Source: Candidatus Melainabacteria bacterium
GTDB lineage: Bacteria; Cyanobacteriota; Vampirovibrionia; Obscuribacterales; Obscuribacteraceae
Length of the DNA: 64,000 nt
Direction of reading: 5' to 3'
Assembly (NCBI GenBank): GCA_016212515.1
Contig: JACRFZ010000092.1
Location: 1 to 64,000, forward strand
The notes under the pieces were generated by a model, which was given only the letters and a program-made list of their open reading frames with translations, ran no database searches and was not told the origin of the DNA. This document shows positions 54,584-63,717 of this stretch, piece after piece. A program made the translations under genes and the position numbers. Within the stretch, counting starts at the first letter, position 1; each line of letters opens with the position of its first letter.

Positions 54584-54654
54584 CAGAAAAAAGATTAAAT
54601 GACAAAAGCGACCGCAATTGATGCAGGCGCTGGATACAAGCAAAGCCAAGGAAG

Positions 54655-55125
54655 ATGACCAGAGCCCTGGAAGAAGATCGCAAATTCATGCGGGAAGCCC
54701 TCAAACTGGCCGAGCAAGCCGGTGAGGATATTCCAGTTGGCGCCTTGATCGTCAGGGACGGCGAAATAATCGCCGCCGCCGCCAATGAAAAAGAAAAAGA
54801 ACAAGATCCCACAGCCCATGCGGAAATTGTAGCCATCAAGCGGGCTTGCCAGGTAACAGGCAGTTGGCGCCTGGGCGGCACAACCCTTTATACAACCCTG
54901 GAACCCTGCCCCATGTGCGCCGAAGCAATCTTGCAGTGCCGCATCGATAAAGTTGTTTTCGGTGCTTATGATCTAGTTTCCGGGGCTCTTGGTTCCCGCT
55001 TCAATCTCTTCGAGCAGGGTCGCCTCTACTCACCGCCCAGGGTGCTGGGCGGCGTTTTGGAAGATGAATGCCGGGACTTACTGAAGCAATTCTTCCGCAG
55101 AAAAAAGCACCTGGAAAAGAGTTAG
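54655..55125 (+). CDS. tadA: tRNA-specific adenosine deaminase TadA
   Basis: Deaminates adenosine 34 of tRNA-Arg(ACG) to inosine. 156 residues with the zinc and catalytic motifs H55-A-E57 and P84-C85-x-x-C88, and a DPTAHAEIVAIK segment typical of TadA. A short AAGGAAG ribosome site lies directly before ATG 54655. Its stop codon lies inside the stem of the following terminator. Cytoplasmic housekeeping enzyme. Confidence 0.95.
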   Translation: MTRALEEDRKFMREALKLAEQAGEDIPVGALIVRDGEIIAAAANEKEKEQDPTAHAEIVAIKRACQVTGSWRLGGTTLYTTLEPCPMCAEAILQCRIDKVVFGAYDLVSGALGSRFNLFEQGRLYSPPRVLGGVLEDECRDLLKQFFRRKKHLEKS

Positions 55126-55156
55126 AGAGCAGCTAGTGCTGCTCTCTAACTCTTTC
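55121..55156. terminator. Bidirectional terminator
   Basis: GTTAGAGAGCAGC pairs perfectly with GCTGCTCTCTAAC (13 bp, loop TAGT), followed by TCTTT. It lies between convergent genes and includes the tadA stop codon; the minus-strand side also has a short T-rich tail. Confidence 0.9.
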
Positions 55157-55179
55157 AAGACAATGCTTACTCTTTCGCC

Positions 55180-55695
55180 CTAACGTCTGTTTCGACCGCC
55201 AAGAGGAATATCGATGATTATTTGGCCGCCGGGTCCGATGATGATGCCGCCGTCACGTCCGTGTCCGTGGCCATATGGGGGACGGTAAATAGGGTTGCCG
55301 GGATGGGGCCACTGGGGCACCGGTAGCGGCACGGGCGGATAATACTGACCGCCGTCGCATCTGTACTGAGAGCGGTTCTCACCCAGAGAGGTGACCGGAT
55401 AAAACTGGGCCCGGTTCCACTGGTCATAACCTTGCACACCCAGCACTCGCTCCGTGATCTGGCGACCACAGTTATCGCGCCCGGCCGATTGATTGACGAT
55501 AACAAGGTCGGCACCGTAGCCTTTCTCGTCCATCTGCATGGTGCGATTGACCAGGCGATTGAAATCTTGAGGATGCATGCTGTTCAGGTCTTGCCGGAGG
55601 CGATTGGCAGCGCCATATGCGTCGTTGTTGTCGAGCTGGTTGGCGACTATGTTTGACTCTCGCTCTACAGGATCGCGACCGTACTGATGTCCCAT
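55180..55695 (-). CDS. Hypothetical protein with Gly/Pro/His-rich tail
   Basis: 171 residues from ATG 55695 (GGAG eight bases upstream). The first 110 residues are hydrophilic and helical with Asn/Asp/Gln-rich parts (DNNDAYGAANRLRQDLN); the tail is rich in Pro, Gly and His and ends in an IIIGPGGQIIIDIPLGG strand. No signal peptide. Family unknown. Confidence 0.6.
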   Translation of the reverse strand: MGHQYGRDPVERESNIVANQLDNNDAYGAANRLRQDLNSMHPQDFNRLVNRTMQMDEKGYGADLVIVNQSAGRDNCGRQITERVLGVQGYDQWNRAQFYPVTSLGENRSQYRCDGGQYYPPVPLPVPQWPHPGNPIYRPPYGHGHGRDGGIIIGPGGQIIIDIPLGGRNRR

Positions 55696-55848
55696 ATTTA
55701 GAAACTCCAACAGATTACTTTTCGAGGGCTTGCTCGATCATGATGCCACTATATATACCCTCTGTCATCGGTAAAAATACGTAGAAGATTGAATAAATCA
55801 CAAGCCCCTTCCGCTTGTCAAGAAGCGGGCTCACACTCGTCTCAGGCT

Positions 55849-56361
55849 CTATGGACCACCCGGACCCCAGACGCCCATGCCGTCAAACATACCGCTTTCA
55901 TAGGCCTGGGGTAGCTGATTCTCCAGAATCCAGGCAGCCTCAGCTTCTTGCCCCGGTTCAATGCCATAAGCACCGCGAAAGAAATCTACCAGATTGCCAC
56001 CGGGCGGAATCGCCCCCATGTATTCACCGGTATGGGTATTCTGCACGCCAATCCAGCCCGGCGGCAGAGCCGGCATGGCGCCGCCGCGACCGCCATTGCC
56101 GCTGCCTGGTCTGGAGGAGCCGCCAAAAGCACCATTACCGCCGGCCGAGCGCGTAAAAGGGCAATCTACAGTGTTGAAGTCGACAGAACCGGTGGAAACC
56201 GCAGGCAGCGCCTGAGGATAGGGTGAAGACTGGGCAAAGGCCTTTTCTGCCAGAGGCAGAGAAAGGGCGGCAGCAAGTAGTAAGGCCATAGCGGAATGGC
56301 GTAGTAAGGCTATCGGCAGGTGGCGGCTAAGAAACTGAAGGGCGGCAGGGGTGGCGCGCAT
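55849..56361 (-). CDS. Secreted hypothetical protein
   Basis: 170 residues. Signal sequence at about 20-43 (hydrophobic Ala/Leu core ending KAFAQ), then a Gly/Ser/Pro-rich part (SRPGSGNGGRGG) and a C-terminal segment with WIGVQNTHTGEYMGAIPPGG and a helix. I chose ATG 56361 (GGAG nine bases upstream) over ATG 56376. Not recognised; the protein at 61465 has a similar overall plan. Confidence 0.55.
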   Translation of the reverse strand: MRATPAALQFLSRHLPIALLRHSAMALLLAAALSLPLAEKAFAQSSPYPQALPAVSTGSVDFNTVDCPFTRSAGGNGAFGGSSRPGSGNGGRGGAMPALPPGWIGVQNTHTGEYMGAIPPGGNLVDFFRGAYGIEPGQEAEAAWILENQLPQAYESGMFDGMGVWGPGGP

Positions 56362-56472
56362 TGGTTCAAACTCCATCTTATTGATGAAGCCAATTTAGTC
56401 TCAGCCCCCGGCAGCCGGCGGTCAAATTTCCGGCAAAATTTTGGCAAATCTTTTCAGATGCGGCTTGCGCTT

Positions 56473-57342
56473 CTACTTGCCCTTTACCTTACCGCTCACT
56501 TTACCAAGACCGAGACTGGGCGTAGTTTTGCCACCGGTGAGGGCACGGTGCTGGCTGTTCAGTAAGTCTAATTCGGTTTTCAAAGTTTCGAATTCACCGG
56601 CCAGTTTGCGTTCTTCTTCAAGCATGCGGCTGCGCTTGAGCAAAGCCTGGTCTGCATGCTGGTTTTGTCTGAGGCTGTCTTTCAGCTTGGCCTCATTTTC
56701 CGCCAGGCTCATCTCCGCCTGGGCCAACCTTTCTCTGTCAATTTTGAGCTGATTGGCCAACCTGGCATTTTCAGCTTCGGAAATCTGCAACTCTTCACAA
56801 ATGTGCGGCGGCGGCACATTTGGAATGTGAAACTGATCGGTGTGCAAACTATACTTGCGCAGGTGCTCGGCGTAGGCTTTTTCGCTTGATTTGCAATGCC
56901 CGAGTTCCTTCTCCACCTGCTCCAGGTGAGCTTTGTAGGCGCCCACGTGGGAACTGAAAGCTCCCAGATCACGCTTATATTGATCGAGAGCACCAGGTGG
57001 GGCTTTCTTCAAATTGGTACTGAGAGTGCCGGCCTGCCCCGACAATCCGCGGGCTTTCTTGATGGCGTCCTGCATACTGACACTGGTCTGGCTGGCGTTC
57101 AACTTAAAGTCTTTGCCTTCAGCCAGTAACTCTCGGGCAGATTCTAATCGGCCTGGCTGAAAGCAGGTAGAGACTTCGGCGCCTTCCTTAGCGCTCTTGG
57201 TCGAGCAATACTTTTCCCGGCCCACCGCATTCTCTTCTATCGCCGCTGCAGATAAAGAAGTGAAAGTAGACTGCAGAGCCAGGGAAAATGCAGTGATGCT
57301 CAATACTAAAGTAAATCTCAACCAAGCTTTGACCGGGGTCAA
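56473..57342 (-). CDS. Secreted coiled-coil protein
   Basis: 289 residues with a signal sequence (about 6-34), a Lys/Ser-rich middle and about 120 residues of charged heptads in the C-terminal half (ENARLANQLKIDRERLAQAEMS). The start is TTG 57342 with GGAG seven bases upstream. Four cysteines lie in the mature part. No family is recognised; a periplasmic structural or adaptor role is likely. It lies 41 bases after the TPR protein gene, probably in one transcript. Confidence 0.6.
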   Translation of the reverse strand: MTPVKAWLRFTLVLSITAFSLALQSTFTSLSAAAIEENAVGREKYCSTKSAKEGAEVSTCFQPGRLESARELLAEGKDFKLNASQTSVSMQDAIKKARGLSGQAGTLSTNLKKAPPGALDQYKRDLGAFSSHVGAYKAHLEQVEKELGHCKSSEKAYAEHLRKYSLHTDQFHIPNVPPPHICEELQISEAENARLANQLKIDRERLAQAEMSLAENEAKLKDSLRQNQHADQALLKRSRMLEEERKLAGEFETLKTELDLLNSQHRALTGGKTTPSLGLGKVSGKVKGK

Positions 57343-57383
57343 CTTGCCTCTCCTCTCAATTTTTCCTACTACTTATCTGCCTG

Positions 57384-58607
57384 TTACTTACCAGGAGCCG
57401 GCTTGAGCTTCTTAGCCTGAGCCGCCAGTTCCACCACCGGATCGTCCGGGGCGGGCGGATCGACGATGCTGGAGTTTTCATTGCCATAGTAGCGCACATA
57501 AAGATTGGTACCAAGGGCTCTCAGGCTCGGACCGCCGGGACTCACCGGTTGCAGCATCTGCGCTTTCAAATCGGCAGCACTCTGGGCTACCAGAGCGGCT
57601 TTACGGGCGGCTTCCGCCCGGGCCCGGTAGCTTTGCACGGCAAAATCGGAAAGAGCCCAGTAGCCGTTAATCATGGCCATATCGCTGACTTCATTGCCGT
57701 GTCCGATGCGGCCGCCGTAATAATCAAGTTGCCTCTGACCGCCCCGGCTGCGCGCCGCATGGTTGGCGTTGGCCGCCTCCAGGAGCCGCCTTTGAGCGAT
57801 GCTGGCCAGTGTATTTTTCCAGAGGGAAGAATGGTGATATTCAAGCTGATAACGTGAAGCCAGGTCGTTGGATTGCCTGTTGATGGTATTGATGGTCCGC
57901 TCCACCACTTTAGGACTATCCTGGGGGGCGGTGCGTTGATAAGCCTCCTGGTGAGCCAGTCCCAACAGTTTGGCTCTACCATAGCGGCCGTAACGACCGG
58001 CCGGATCAACCTCAAAACACGCTTTGTAGGCTTCCTTGGCACCTTCTCGGTCTTTCAATTTGAGCAATACATCGCCCATATAGGCATAAGCATTCGGGAA
58101 GCGCGGGTTCAGCTTGATTGCTTCCAGCAGCTCATCGGCGGCAGCATGGTAGCGCTTGAGGCGTATATCGGCACCGGCTTTCCGGTACCAGGTCAAATAG
58201 GTCTCTTTCTTCTTGCCGCCCTCGGGCTTGCGGGCCCCTAACTTGGCCGTTCCGGCAGCACCGGCGGCAAGGGCCGCCCGCTCTTTTTCCAGCACGGCAT
58301 TGTTCAGGTCATGCAGACGGTCCGACTCCGAGCGCCCCTGCCTCAGTTCGCCAAAGACGCTTATCTCCAGCCTGGCCAGGCGCTTTTGAGGGCTTTCACC
58401 CTCATAGGTTTTAGCATAGAAGCGCCGCTCCAGGTCTTCTGTGGTGAGCGTGGCGGGCACGGCAGCGCCGACTGCAGCCGGCAAAACAGCCAGTTTCTCA
58501 CCCTCAACACTAGCCTGGGCCAGAACCTGAGAAGTGGCAGCGCACAATAACATGCTCAGGGCAAGAGGCAGGGCCAATTGTTTCAGGTTAGCGCAAAAGG
58601 TTGCCAT
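57384..58607 (-). CDS. Secreted TPR protein
   Basis: 407 residues. Signal peptide (about 10-31, ending QVLAQ). An RLARLEISVFGE segment near 78-92, then TPR repeats around 135-220 (for example NAYAYMGDVLLKLKDREGAKEAYKACFEVDP), a helical middle with NHAARSRGGQRQLDYYGG and a Pro-rich C-terminus. TPRs bind other proteins; no catalytic motif is seen. It starts before the coiled-coil gene on the same strand, downstream of the two-component pair. Confidence 0.7.
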   Translation of the reverse strand: MATFCANLKQLALPLALSMLLCAATSQVLAQASVEGEKLAVLPAAVGAAVPATLTTEDLERRFYAKTYEGESPQKRLARLEISVFGELRQGRSESDRLHDLNNAVLEKERAALAAGAAGTAKLGARKPEGGKKKETYLTWYRKAGADIRLKRYHAAADELLEAIKLNPRFPNAYAYMGDVLLKLKDREGAKEAYKACFEVDPAGRYGRYGRAKLLGLAHQEAYQRTAPQDSPKVVERTINTINRQSNDLASRYQLEYHHSSLWKNTLASIAQRRLLEAANANHAARSRGGQRQLDYYGGRIGHGNEVSDMAMINGYWALSDFAVQSYRARAEAARKAALVAQSAADLKAQMLQPVSPGGPSLRALGTNLYVRYYGNENSSIVDPPAPDDPVVELAAQAKKLKPAPGK

Positions 58608-58693
58608 GGCTCTCAGCTCAGAAGGTCGAATGATTGAGTAGACAACGAGAAGTCTCGCTTGTCAAGGGAGAAAACCGGGCTCAGCACCGCAGT

Positions 58694-59374
58694 TCACACT
58701 TCCAGCTTGTAGCCAACGCCATGCACGGTCTTGATGATGGAAGGCCGCCCCTCTATTTCTATTTTCTTGCGCAAGCGTTTGATGCAAGTGGTGAGAGCTT
58801 CCACCGTGGCCTCCGACTCTGTAGACCAGACCCGGTTCAAAAGTGCTTCCGGAGCAAAGACCCGGTTCGGGTTGCGCATGAGAAACTCCAGCAAGGCAAA
58901 TTCCTTGGGCAAAAGCTTGATTTCTTCCTGCCCCCGGCAAACCCGGTAATTGCTGCGATCAAGGGTAATTTCACCGGCCTTGAGATTTTCGCCCAGATAG
59001 CCCTCGGGGCGGCGCAAAAGCGCCCGCAAACGAGCGGTCAGCTCTTTGGCATGGAAGGGCTTGGTCAGATAGTCGTCGGCTCCGGCGTCGAGCCCGATTT
59101 CCTTGTCATCCACGGAAGTACGACCGGTCAGCATGAGCACCGGCGAAAGCCCGCCCCGGCTGCGGTAAGCCCTGAGGATGTCGATGCCGGCCACACCGGG
59201 CAATTCCCAGTCGAGAATAAGCAAATCGTAGTCATAGACTTTGACCCGACTGAGAGCCTCGCTACCGTCGGTACATATTTCAGTCTGGTGATGCTCAAGG
59301 GAGAGCCAGTCGCGAACCATCTTGCCGAGCATCACATCGTCTTCCACTACCAGCACTTTCGCCACGGTCCGCAC
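58694..59374 (-). CDS. OmpR-type response regulator
   Basis: 226 residues. Receiver with acidic residues at 11-13, phospho-acceptor Asp55 (LILDWELPG) and a KPF lysine; winged-helix DNA-binding domain from about 130 to the end with FALLEFLMRNPNRVF and VHGVGYKLEV. It follows the histidine kinase gene by 66 bases on the same strand, so the two form a pair. It may control the secreted-protein genes downstream, an inference from position only. Confidence 0.9.
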   Translation of the reverse strand: MRTVAKVLVVEDDVMLGKMVRDWLSLEHHQTEICTDGSEALSRVKVYDYDLLILDWELPGVAGIDILRAYRSRGGLSPVLMLTGRTSVDDKEIGLDAGADDYLTKPFHAKELTARLRALLRRPEGYLGENLKAGEITLDRSNYRVCRGQEEIKLLPKEFALLEFLMRNPNRVFAPEALLNRVWSTESEATVEALTTCIKRLRKKIEIEGRPSIIKTVHGVGYKLEV

Positions 59375-59440
59375 TCCTCGTCAGGTCTGCCGCAAGAGGT
59401 CTCCTGCAACCGGCACCATTATCCCTTATTCTCAGGATTC

Positions 59441-61258
59441 TCAGGAAACAACACTGCCGGGAAGAAAAGGCAGGGTAAACCAGAAAGTGCTGCCCTTGCC
59501 CTCCAGGCTTTCTACACCGATTTTACCGCCGTGGCGCTCCACTATGGCTTTGCAAATGGTCAACCCCAGGCCGCTGCCTGGTACGGAATTGACCTTTTGA
59601 TCGGCAGCATCCACCTGCCGGAAGCGCTCGAAAATTGCTTCCCTCATGGAAGCAGGAATGCCCCGCCCCTGATCCACCACCAGGAAGCGCATACTGGTCT
59701 CTTCCGGCAGAACCAGAAGGCGCACCAAGCCTGGTTTGGGAGAGAACTTGACGGCATTAGCCAGCAAATTGACCAGCACCTGCACAATGCGGTCTCTATC
59801 AGCAAAGACATCTCGGTCGGGCACGGCACCGCTTTCGATTTTAACACCCTGCTGTTCGGCAAAACCTCTCAGAGCCGCCACCGAAGCGGAGATAAGCTCG
59901 GTCACCGGCGTGGACTCACGCAGCAGTTCCAGCTTGCCCCCTTCCATCTTTTCCAGATCCAATAAGCCGTTCACCAGACTGATAAGCCTGGCCACATTTC
60001 CTTCAGCGGCAGCCAGATTTTCCTGGCCGCTCTCCGTCACCTGACCATAAGCACCGGCGGCAAAGAGAGAAAGCACCATCTGAATGGACGTAAGGGGGGT
60101 ACGCAAATCATGGCTGACCATGGCCACAAAGTCGCGCTTCATATCTTCAATCTGCTTGCGCTCGGTGATATCGCGGGCAACACAGAAGAAAGTGCGATCG
60201 GCAGGCGACCAGGATACCGACCAGGCGAAATCCACTTTCGCCCCGGAAGCGGTCAATATGCCGGTTTCGAAATCACCGCCGCGAGATGGATCCATGACGA
60301 TGCTTTCCAGAAGCTTTTGCACCGCTTTACCATCGGCTTCCGGTAGAAGCTGGAAGAGACTGGTGCCCACAAGATTACTGCCCTTGAAACCCCAGAGTTT
60401 TTCAGCGGCCGGATTGACCTCCGTAAAGACAGCCTCTCTATCGATGCAGCAAATAACATCTTTAGCGTTATCCACCACCGCTCTTTCTTTGCGCCTTGAT
60501 TCGGCAAGAGCAAAAGCCATCTGGCGAAAGGATTTATCGAGAACGGCAATTTCATCGTCACCGGTGACCGGCGGGGCAAGCGGCTGATCGAGAGCCAGGC
60601 GCAAACTGTTTTCCGAGACCGTTTTCAGTCTTGCCGTTGTACCACGATTGAAATAGTACGCCAGACCAAAGGCCAGGGCGATGTTGAAAATCACACCGGC
60701 CACCAGCAAACCTTCCAGACCGTCCATATAGGCTTTCTGAGCAGCTCGCCGCTTCTCGAGCTGGCCTTGCTGGGAAACAACTATGTCGTCGATAGCTACA
60801 AAAAGCTCGCTTATTGTGCGGTCTGCCAGAATCCACTGCCTGGCCGCCAGCATCTTATTGCCTGTCTCCAATTGCCCCTGAGCCGTCTGCAAATGTTCAA
60901 TACACTGGGTAAGAAGGGTCTCTACCCGGGAAACCATAGCCCGCTCGGCCACATGCTCGGGGTCGGCTACAGCCCGCCGCAAGTAGCTAATTTCAGCATT
61001 GATGCGGGTTCTGGAATGTTCAAAGCGCTTGCGAAAAAGTTGACTGTCGGAAACGTGATAAAGAATGCACGATGAAAACCTGTCCAGCAGCGAAGTAAGG
61101 GCTGAGTTGACATGAGAAGTGAGATCTCTGGCATAGTTTTCCTTCTCTCTTTCTTCATTGACCTGGTGCAACATGACGGCCAGGGTGCCCACGAAAACCA
61201 GCTCAAAAACCAGGGGCAGAGCGACCAAAAGGGTAATTTTGCGAGAAATGGCAGCCAT
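59441..61258 (-). CDS. Membrane sensor histidine kinase with HAMP and PAS domains
   Basis: 605 residues. Membrane helix 1 (about 8-30), a helical periplasmic sensor (30-180, coiled-coil-like), membrane helix 2 (about 183-205), HAMP (205-258), PAS (262-370), HisKA with His383 in SHDLRTPLTS and HATPase with GSGLGLTIC. Partner of the response regulator gene that follows. No ligand can be read from the sensor. The start is ATG 61258. Confidence 0.9.
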   Translation of the reverse strand: MAAISRKITLLVALPLVFELVFVGTLAVMLHQVNEEREKENYARDLTSHVNSALTSLLDRFSSCILYHVSDSQLFRKRFEHSRTRINAEISYLRRAVADPEHVAERAMVSRVETLLTQCIEHLQTAQGQLETGNKMLAARQWILADRTISELFVAIDDIVVSQQGQLEKRRAAQKAYMDGLEGLLVAGVIFNIALAFGLAYYFNRGTTARLKTVSENSLRLALDQPLAPPVTGDDEIAVLDKSFRQMAFALAESRRKERAVVDNAKDVICCIDREAVFTEVNPAAEKLWGFKGSNLVGTSLFQLLPEADGKAVQKLLESIVMDPSRGGDFETGILTASGAKVDFAWSVSWSPADRTFFCVARDITERKQIEDMKRDFVAMVSHDLRTPLTSIQMVLSLFAAGAYGQVTESGQENLAAAEGNVARLISLVNGLLDLEKMEGGKLELLRESTPVTELISASVAALRGFAEQQGVKIESGAVPDRDVFADRDRIVQVLVNLLANAVKFSPKPGLVRLLVLPEETSMRFLVVDQGRGIPASMREAIFERFRQVDAADQKVNSVPGSGLGLTICKAIVERHGGKIGVESLEGKGSTFWFTLPFLPGSVVS

Positions 61259-61464
61259 AGGGGATTATTATCGCACTGCCGACACTCGTCATGGTCAAAG
61301 GCAGGCAGTTCGGGCTTGCCAAAATTTTGCCAAAAGTTTGCCCGCTGGAAGCCAGCACCGGCTCCTATATTGTCTTCAAACCGGAACGAGGTAACCGCCA
61401 GAAGTCCCTCCGGTTCACAAGCGCAAAGCCCTGGTCGGAATTACCCGAGAGCGAGACTAATTCT

Positions 61465-62109
61465 ATGAAAAGCCGAATGGTAGTTAAATCTCTTCTGTTG
61501 CTGCTCCTGGCCCAGACCCTCGCTTCCGGCACAAGCCCGGCCCTGGCCCAACAAATAGCAACGCGCTCGGGCAGGCAGCTTCCTCCCTGCAAGCTGGACA
61601 GTTTTGTTTATGAAGCCGGCGCTCACGCCGAGCATATCTACGGCGATGAGGGAGCGAACGGCTTGCCGCCTTATATGGGCTTCAGCAAGGCACATCGCAT
61701 CAATGCCGGCATCATGGACGTGCGCGACGCCGGTCTCACCACCGGCCACGGCAGCCTCATGCCCGATGCCTGGGGCAGGGACGAATACCTGGGCGCAGAA
61801 TGGGGTAGAAGCGGCGCCCGCGGTCATGAAAGCAGCGACGGTTTCAGCGACGGCACGCCCATAACCGGCGGCGGCACCGGTGGACCAGGCGGAGTAGACT
61901 ACGGTCCGCCCCCCGGCGAAGGTTACCAACCTGCCACTACCTGTGAAGGCTTCGTTGGCTGGTACAGCCCGGAAGAAGTAGCGCTTTCACAAACGGATTT
62001 TCCAGCAGCCTTCGAACATTTTGTCTACAGCGGCCGCTACACCGGCAGCATGGCCAACGCCATTTACATTCTGGAAGTGCAGATGGGACGCCCACAGGGC
62101 GGTCACTGA
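61465..62109 (+). CDS. Secreted hypothetical protein
   Basis: 214 residues from ATG 61465; the open frame extends to 61291 but only this start gives a signal peptide (MKSR, hydrophobic core, cleavage near ALAQ). The mature part is rich in Gly and charged residues, with a Gly-rich stretch near 130-160 and a TTCEGFVGWYSPEEVALSQT segment. Not recognised. It diverges from the histidine kinase. Confidence 0.65.
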   Translation: MKSRMVVKSLLLLLLAQTLASGTSPALAQQIATRSGRQLPPCKLDSFVYEAGAHAEHIYGDEGANGLPPYMGFSKAHRINAGIMDVRDAGLTTGHGSLMPDAWGRDEYLGAEWGRSGARGHESSDGFSDGTPITGGGTGGPGGVDYGPPPGEGYQPATTCEGFVGWYSPEEVALSQTDFPAAFEHFVYSGRYTGSMANAIYILEVQMGRPQGGH

Positions 62110-62142
62110 GAACCACCCTGTCTGGCTCAGGAGGACGGCGAC

Positions 62143-63645
62143 TTATTTGTCAGGATTGCCTTTGCCGAACTCAAAGATATCTCCCACAGCCGTTTCCAGG
62201 TCGGCCCAGGCATTCTGATAATTGGCTACGGTATCGAAATAACGCACAAGGGTAGTCTGGAAGCTATGCTGGGCCAGAATGGCATTAGAGAGATCGGAAA
62301 CCCCTTTTTCGTAACCCTGGTGGGCCAGCTCCAGCACTGAATTAGCCTTTGGAATCAGCTCGTTTTGATATTTGAAGATATTGGCTCTCGCCGCCACCAG
62401 ATCGGCGTAAGCCGCATGTACCTCGGTTTCCACCTGAGCACTGGTGGCCTTGAGACGCAGGGCCGACTGATCGAGACTGGCTTTAGCCTGGGCAATTTCA
62501 CCCTGGCGCTGATAGAAAACAGGCAGGTCCATGTTGACGTTTAAGTAAGCACCGTGCTGCTGATGGAAGCCCTGGTCGCGATTATAGGTGGTAAAAACAA
62601 AACCCGAACCCAATAACACATCAGGGATGCGCTGCTTCTTTTCCAGGATGTGGGCGCGCTCGTTCACCTTAGTCTGCTGGCTAGCCACATGCAAATCGGC
62701 TCTCTGGCGAAAGGCCTTACGCACCAGCTCATCCAGGTTGGGCAGCGGATCGCCGGGATGGGCAGTTATCTCGTTGTGTTCATTGACCAACTGAAAGAGC
62801 CGGTTATTTTCCACATCGATATCTCGCGTCGGCTCAAAACCCAGAAGATAATCCAGGTTGACGGAAGCTTTCCGCAGACGGGCATTGGCCAGCACCCTCT
62901 GGGTCTCGAACTGCTCTATGAAAAACTTAGCCTGGGCCAATTCGGCATTGAGTTTATTGTTTTCCTTGAAACGCTTTTTAGCAATCTCGTAAAGGTGCTT
63001 GACCAGTTCTTCTTGCTTATCGAGTAATTCGATATTAGCCTCGGCGGCAGCCAGCTCGGCATAACCGCGGCGTACTTTCGCCCTCACATCGAAACGCAAA
63101 TCATTCAAGCGAAACTGAGCCAGTTGCAAATTAGCTTGCGCCAATTTGATACGAGCACCGCGCTTGCCGCCCATTTCTATCAACTGGTTGATACCCACTT
63201 GCTGGGTGTTGCCGGCAACCACATGGGTGTAGGGCGTACCAAAGCCATATTGCACGGCGAGCTGAGGGTTGGGAATAGCAGCGGCAGTTTTCAACTCCGC
63301 CTGGGCGATCTCCAATTGCTTGGCGGCTGTGACCACATCAGGGTTAGTGGCATTGGCCTCCATGAAAGCCCGGGAAAGCGTCAGAGAAAAGCGATTGACA
63401 GGTCGGTTGGGCTGATCGGATACGCCCGGAGACAGGACACTGGGAGGACATTCGGAAGTAGAGGGGGCATATATATTGACCTGCCCGTAAGCTTCGGTGG
63501 CAGTACACAGCAATATGACCAGGCTCAAAAATCGCAAGCCGCCCGGCTCAAGACAAAATCGTGCAGCACCGGGGCGAGACCTATTTATGAATACAGATTG
63601 GATAGACAAACGATCCCTTGAGAAGACTGCCAGACGGACTGTCAA
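62143..63645 (-). CDS. TolC-family outer-membrane efflux protein
   Basis: 500 residues, start TTG 63645, of the OEP family (TolC, CusC or CzcC-like). A hydrophobic signal segment lies at about 38-55. Two internally related halves of long helices are visible: the first with NPDVVTAAKQLEIAQAELKTAAAIPNPQL, the second with NLDELVRKAFRQRADLHVA and a PDVLLGSGFVF strand. It forms the trimeric exit duct for RND- or ABC-type efflux. No pump gene is in the window; the partial gene at the right edge may belong with it. Confidence 0.87.
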   Translation of the reverse strand: MTVRLAVFSRDRLSIQSVFINRSRPGAARFCLEPGGLRFLSLVILLCTATEAYGQVNIYAPSTSECPPSVLSPGVSDQPNRPVNRFSLTLSRAFMEANATNPDVVTAAKQLEIAQAELKTAAAIPNPQLAVQYGFGTPYTHVVAGNTQQVGINQLIEMGGKRGARIKLAQANLQLAQFRLNDLRFDVRAKVRRGYAELAAAEANIELLDKQEELVKHLYEIAKKRFKENNKLNAELAQAKFFIEQFETQRVLANARLRKASVNLDYLLGFEPTRDIDVENNRLFQLVNEHNEITAHPGDPLPNLDELVRKAFRQRADLHVASQQTKVNERAHILEKKQRIPDVLLGSGFVFTTYNRDQGFHQQHGAYLNVNMDLPVFYQRQGEIAQAKASLDQSALRLKATSAQVETEVHAAYADLVAARANIFKYQNELIPKANSVLELAHQGYEKGVSDLSNAILAQHSFQTTLVRYFDTVANYQNAWADLETAVGDIFEFGKGNPDK

Positions 63646-63685
63646 ATTTTAACGGCTATTTGTGATCAAAGTGTTTGCAGGAGAG

Positions 63686-63706
63686 CAAGAACGACTTGCG
63701 TTCTTG
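63686..63706 (-). terminator. Hairpin after the partial edge gene
   Basis: CAAGAACG pairs perfectly with CGTTCTTG around a five-base loop, just downstream of the stop codon at 63718. No T-run follows, so termination is uncertain. Confidence 0.4.
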
Positions 63707-63717
63707 CCAAGCCCCCG

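Larger units (their letters stand above)
53786..54654. other. Long non-coding region with a duplicated unit and two hairpins
   Basis: 869 bases without a convincing gene. It looks like two diverged tandem units of about 330 bases. Each unit begins with a strong hairpin (53949-53968, 54282-54310), then a T-rich part, a CTGGTTC...TGC element (54069, 54122; 54392) and an AAATTT(C)TGGACA element (54224, 54563). It could carry two small RNAs or a long tadA leader. Confidence 0.5.

Noticed and set aside
58634-59965. 443-codon plus-strand frame
   Set aside because: Lies opposite the response regulator and histidine kinase, whose motifs are unambiguous.
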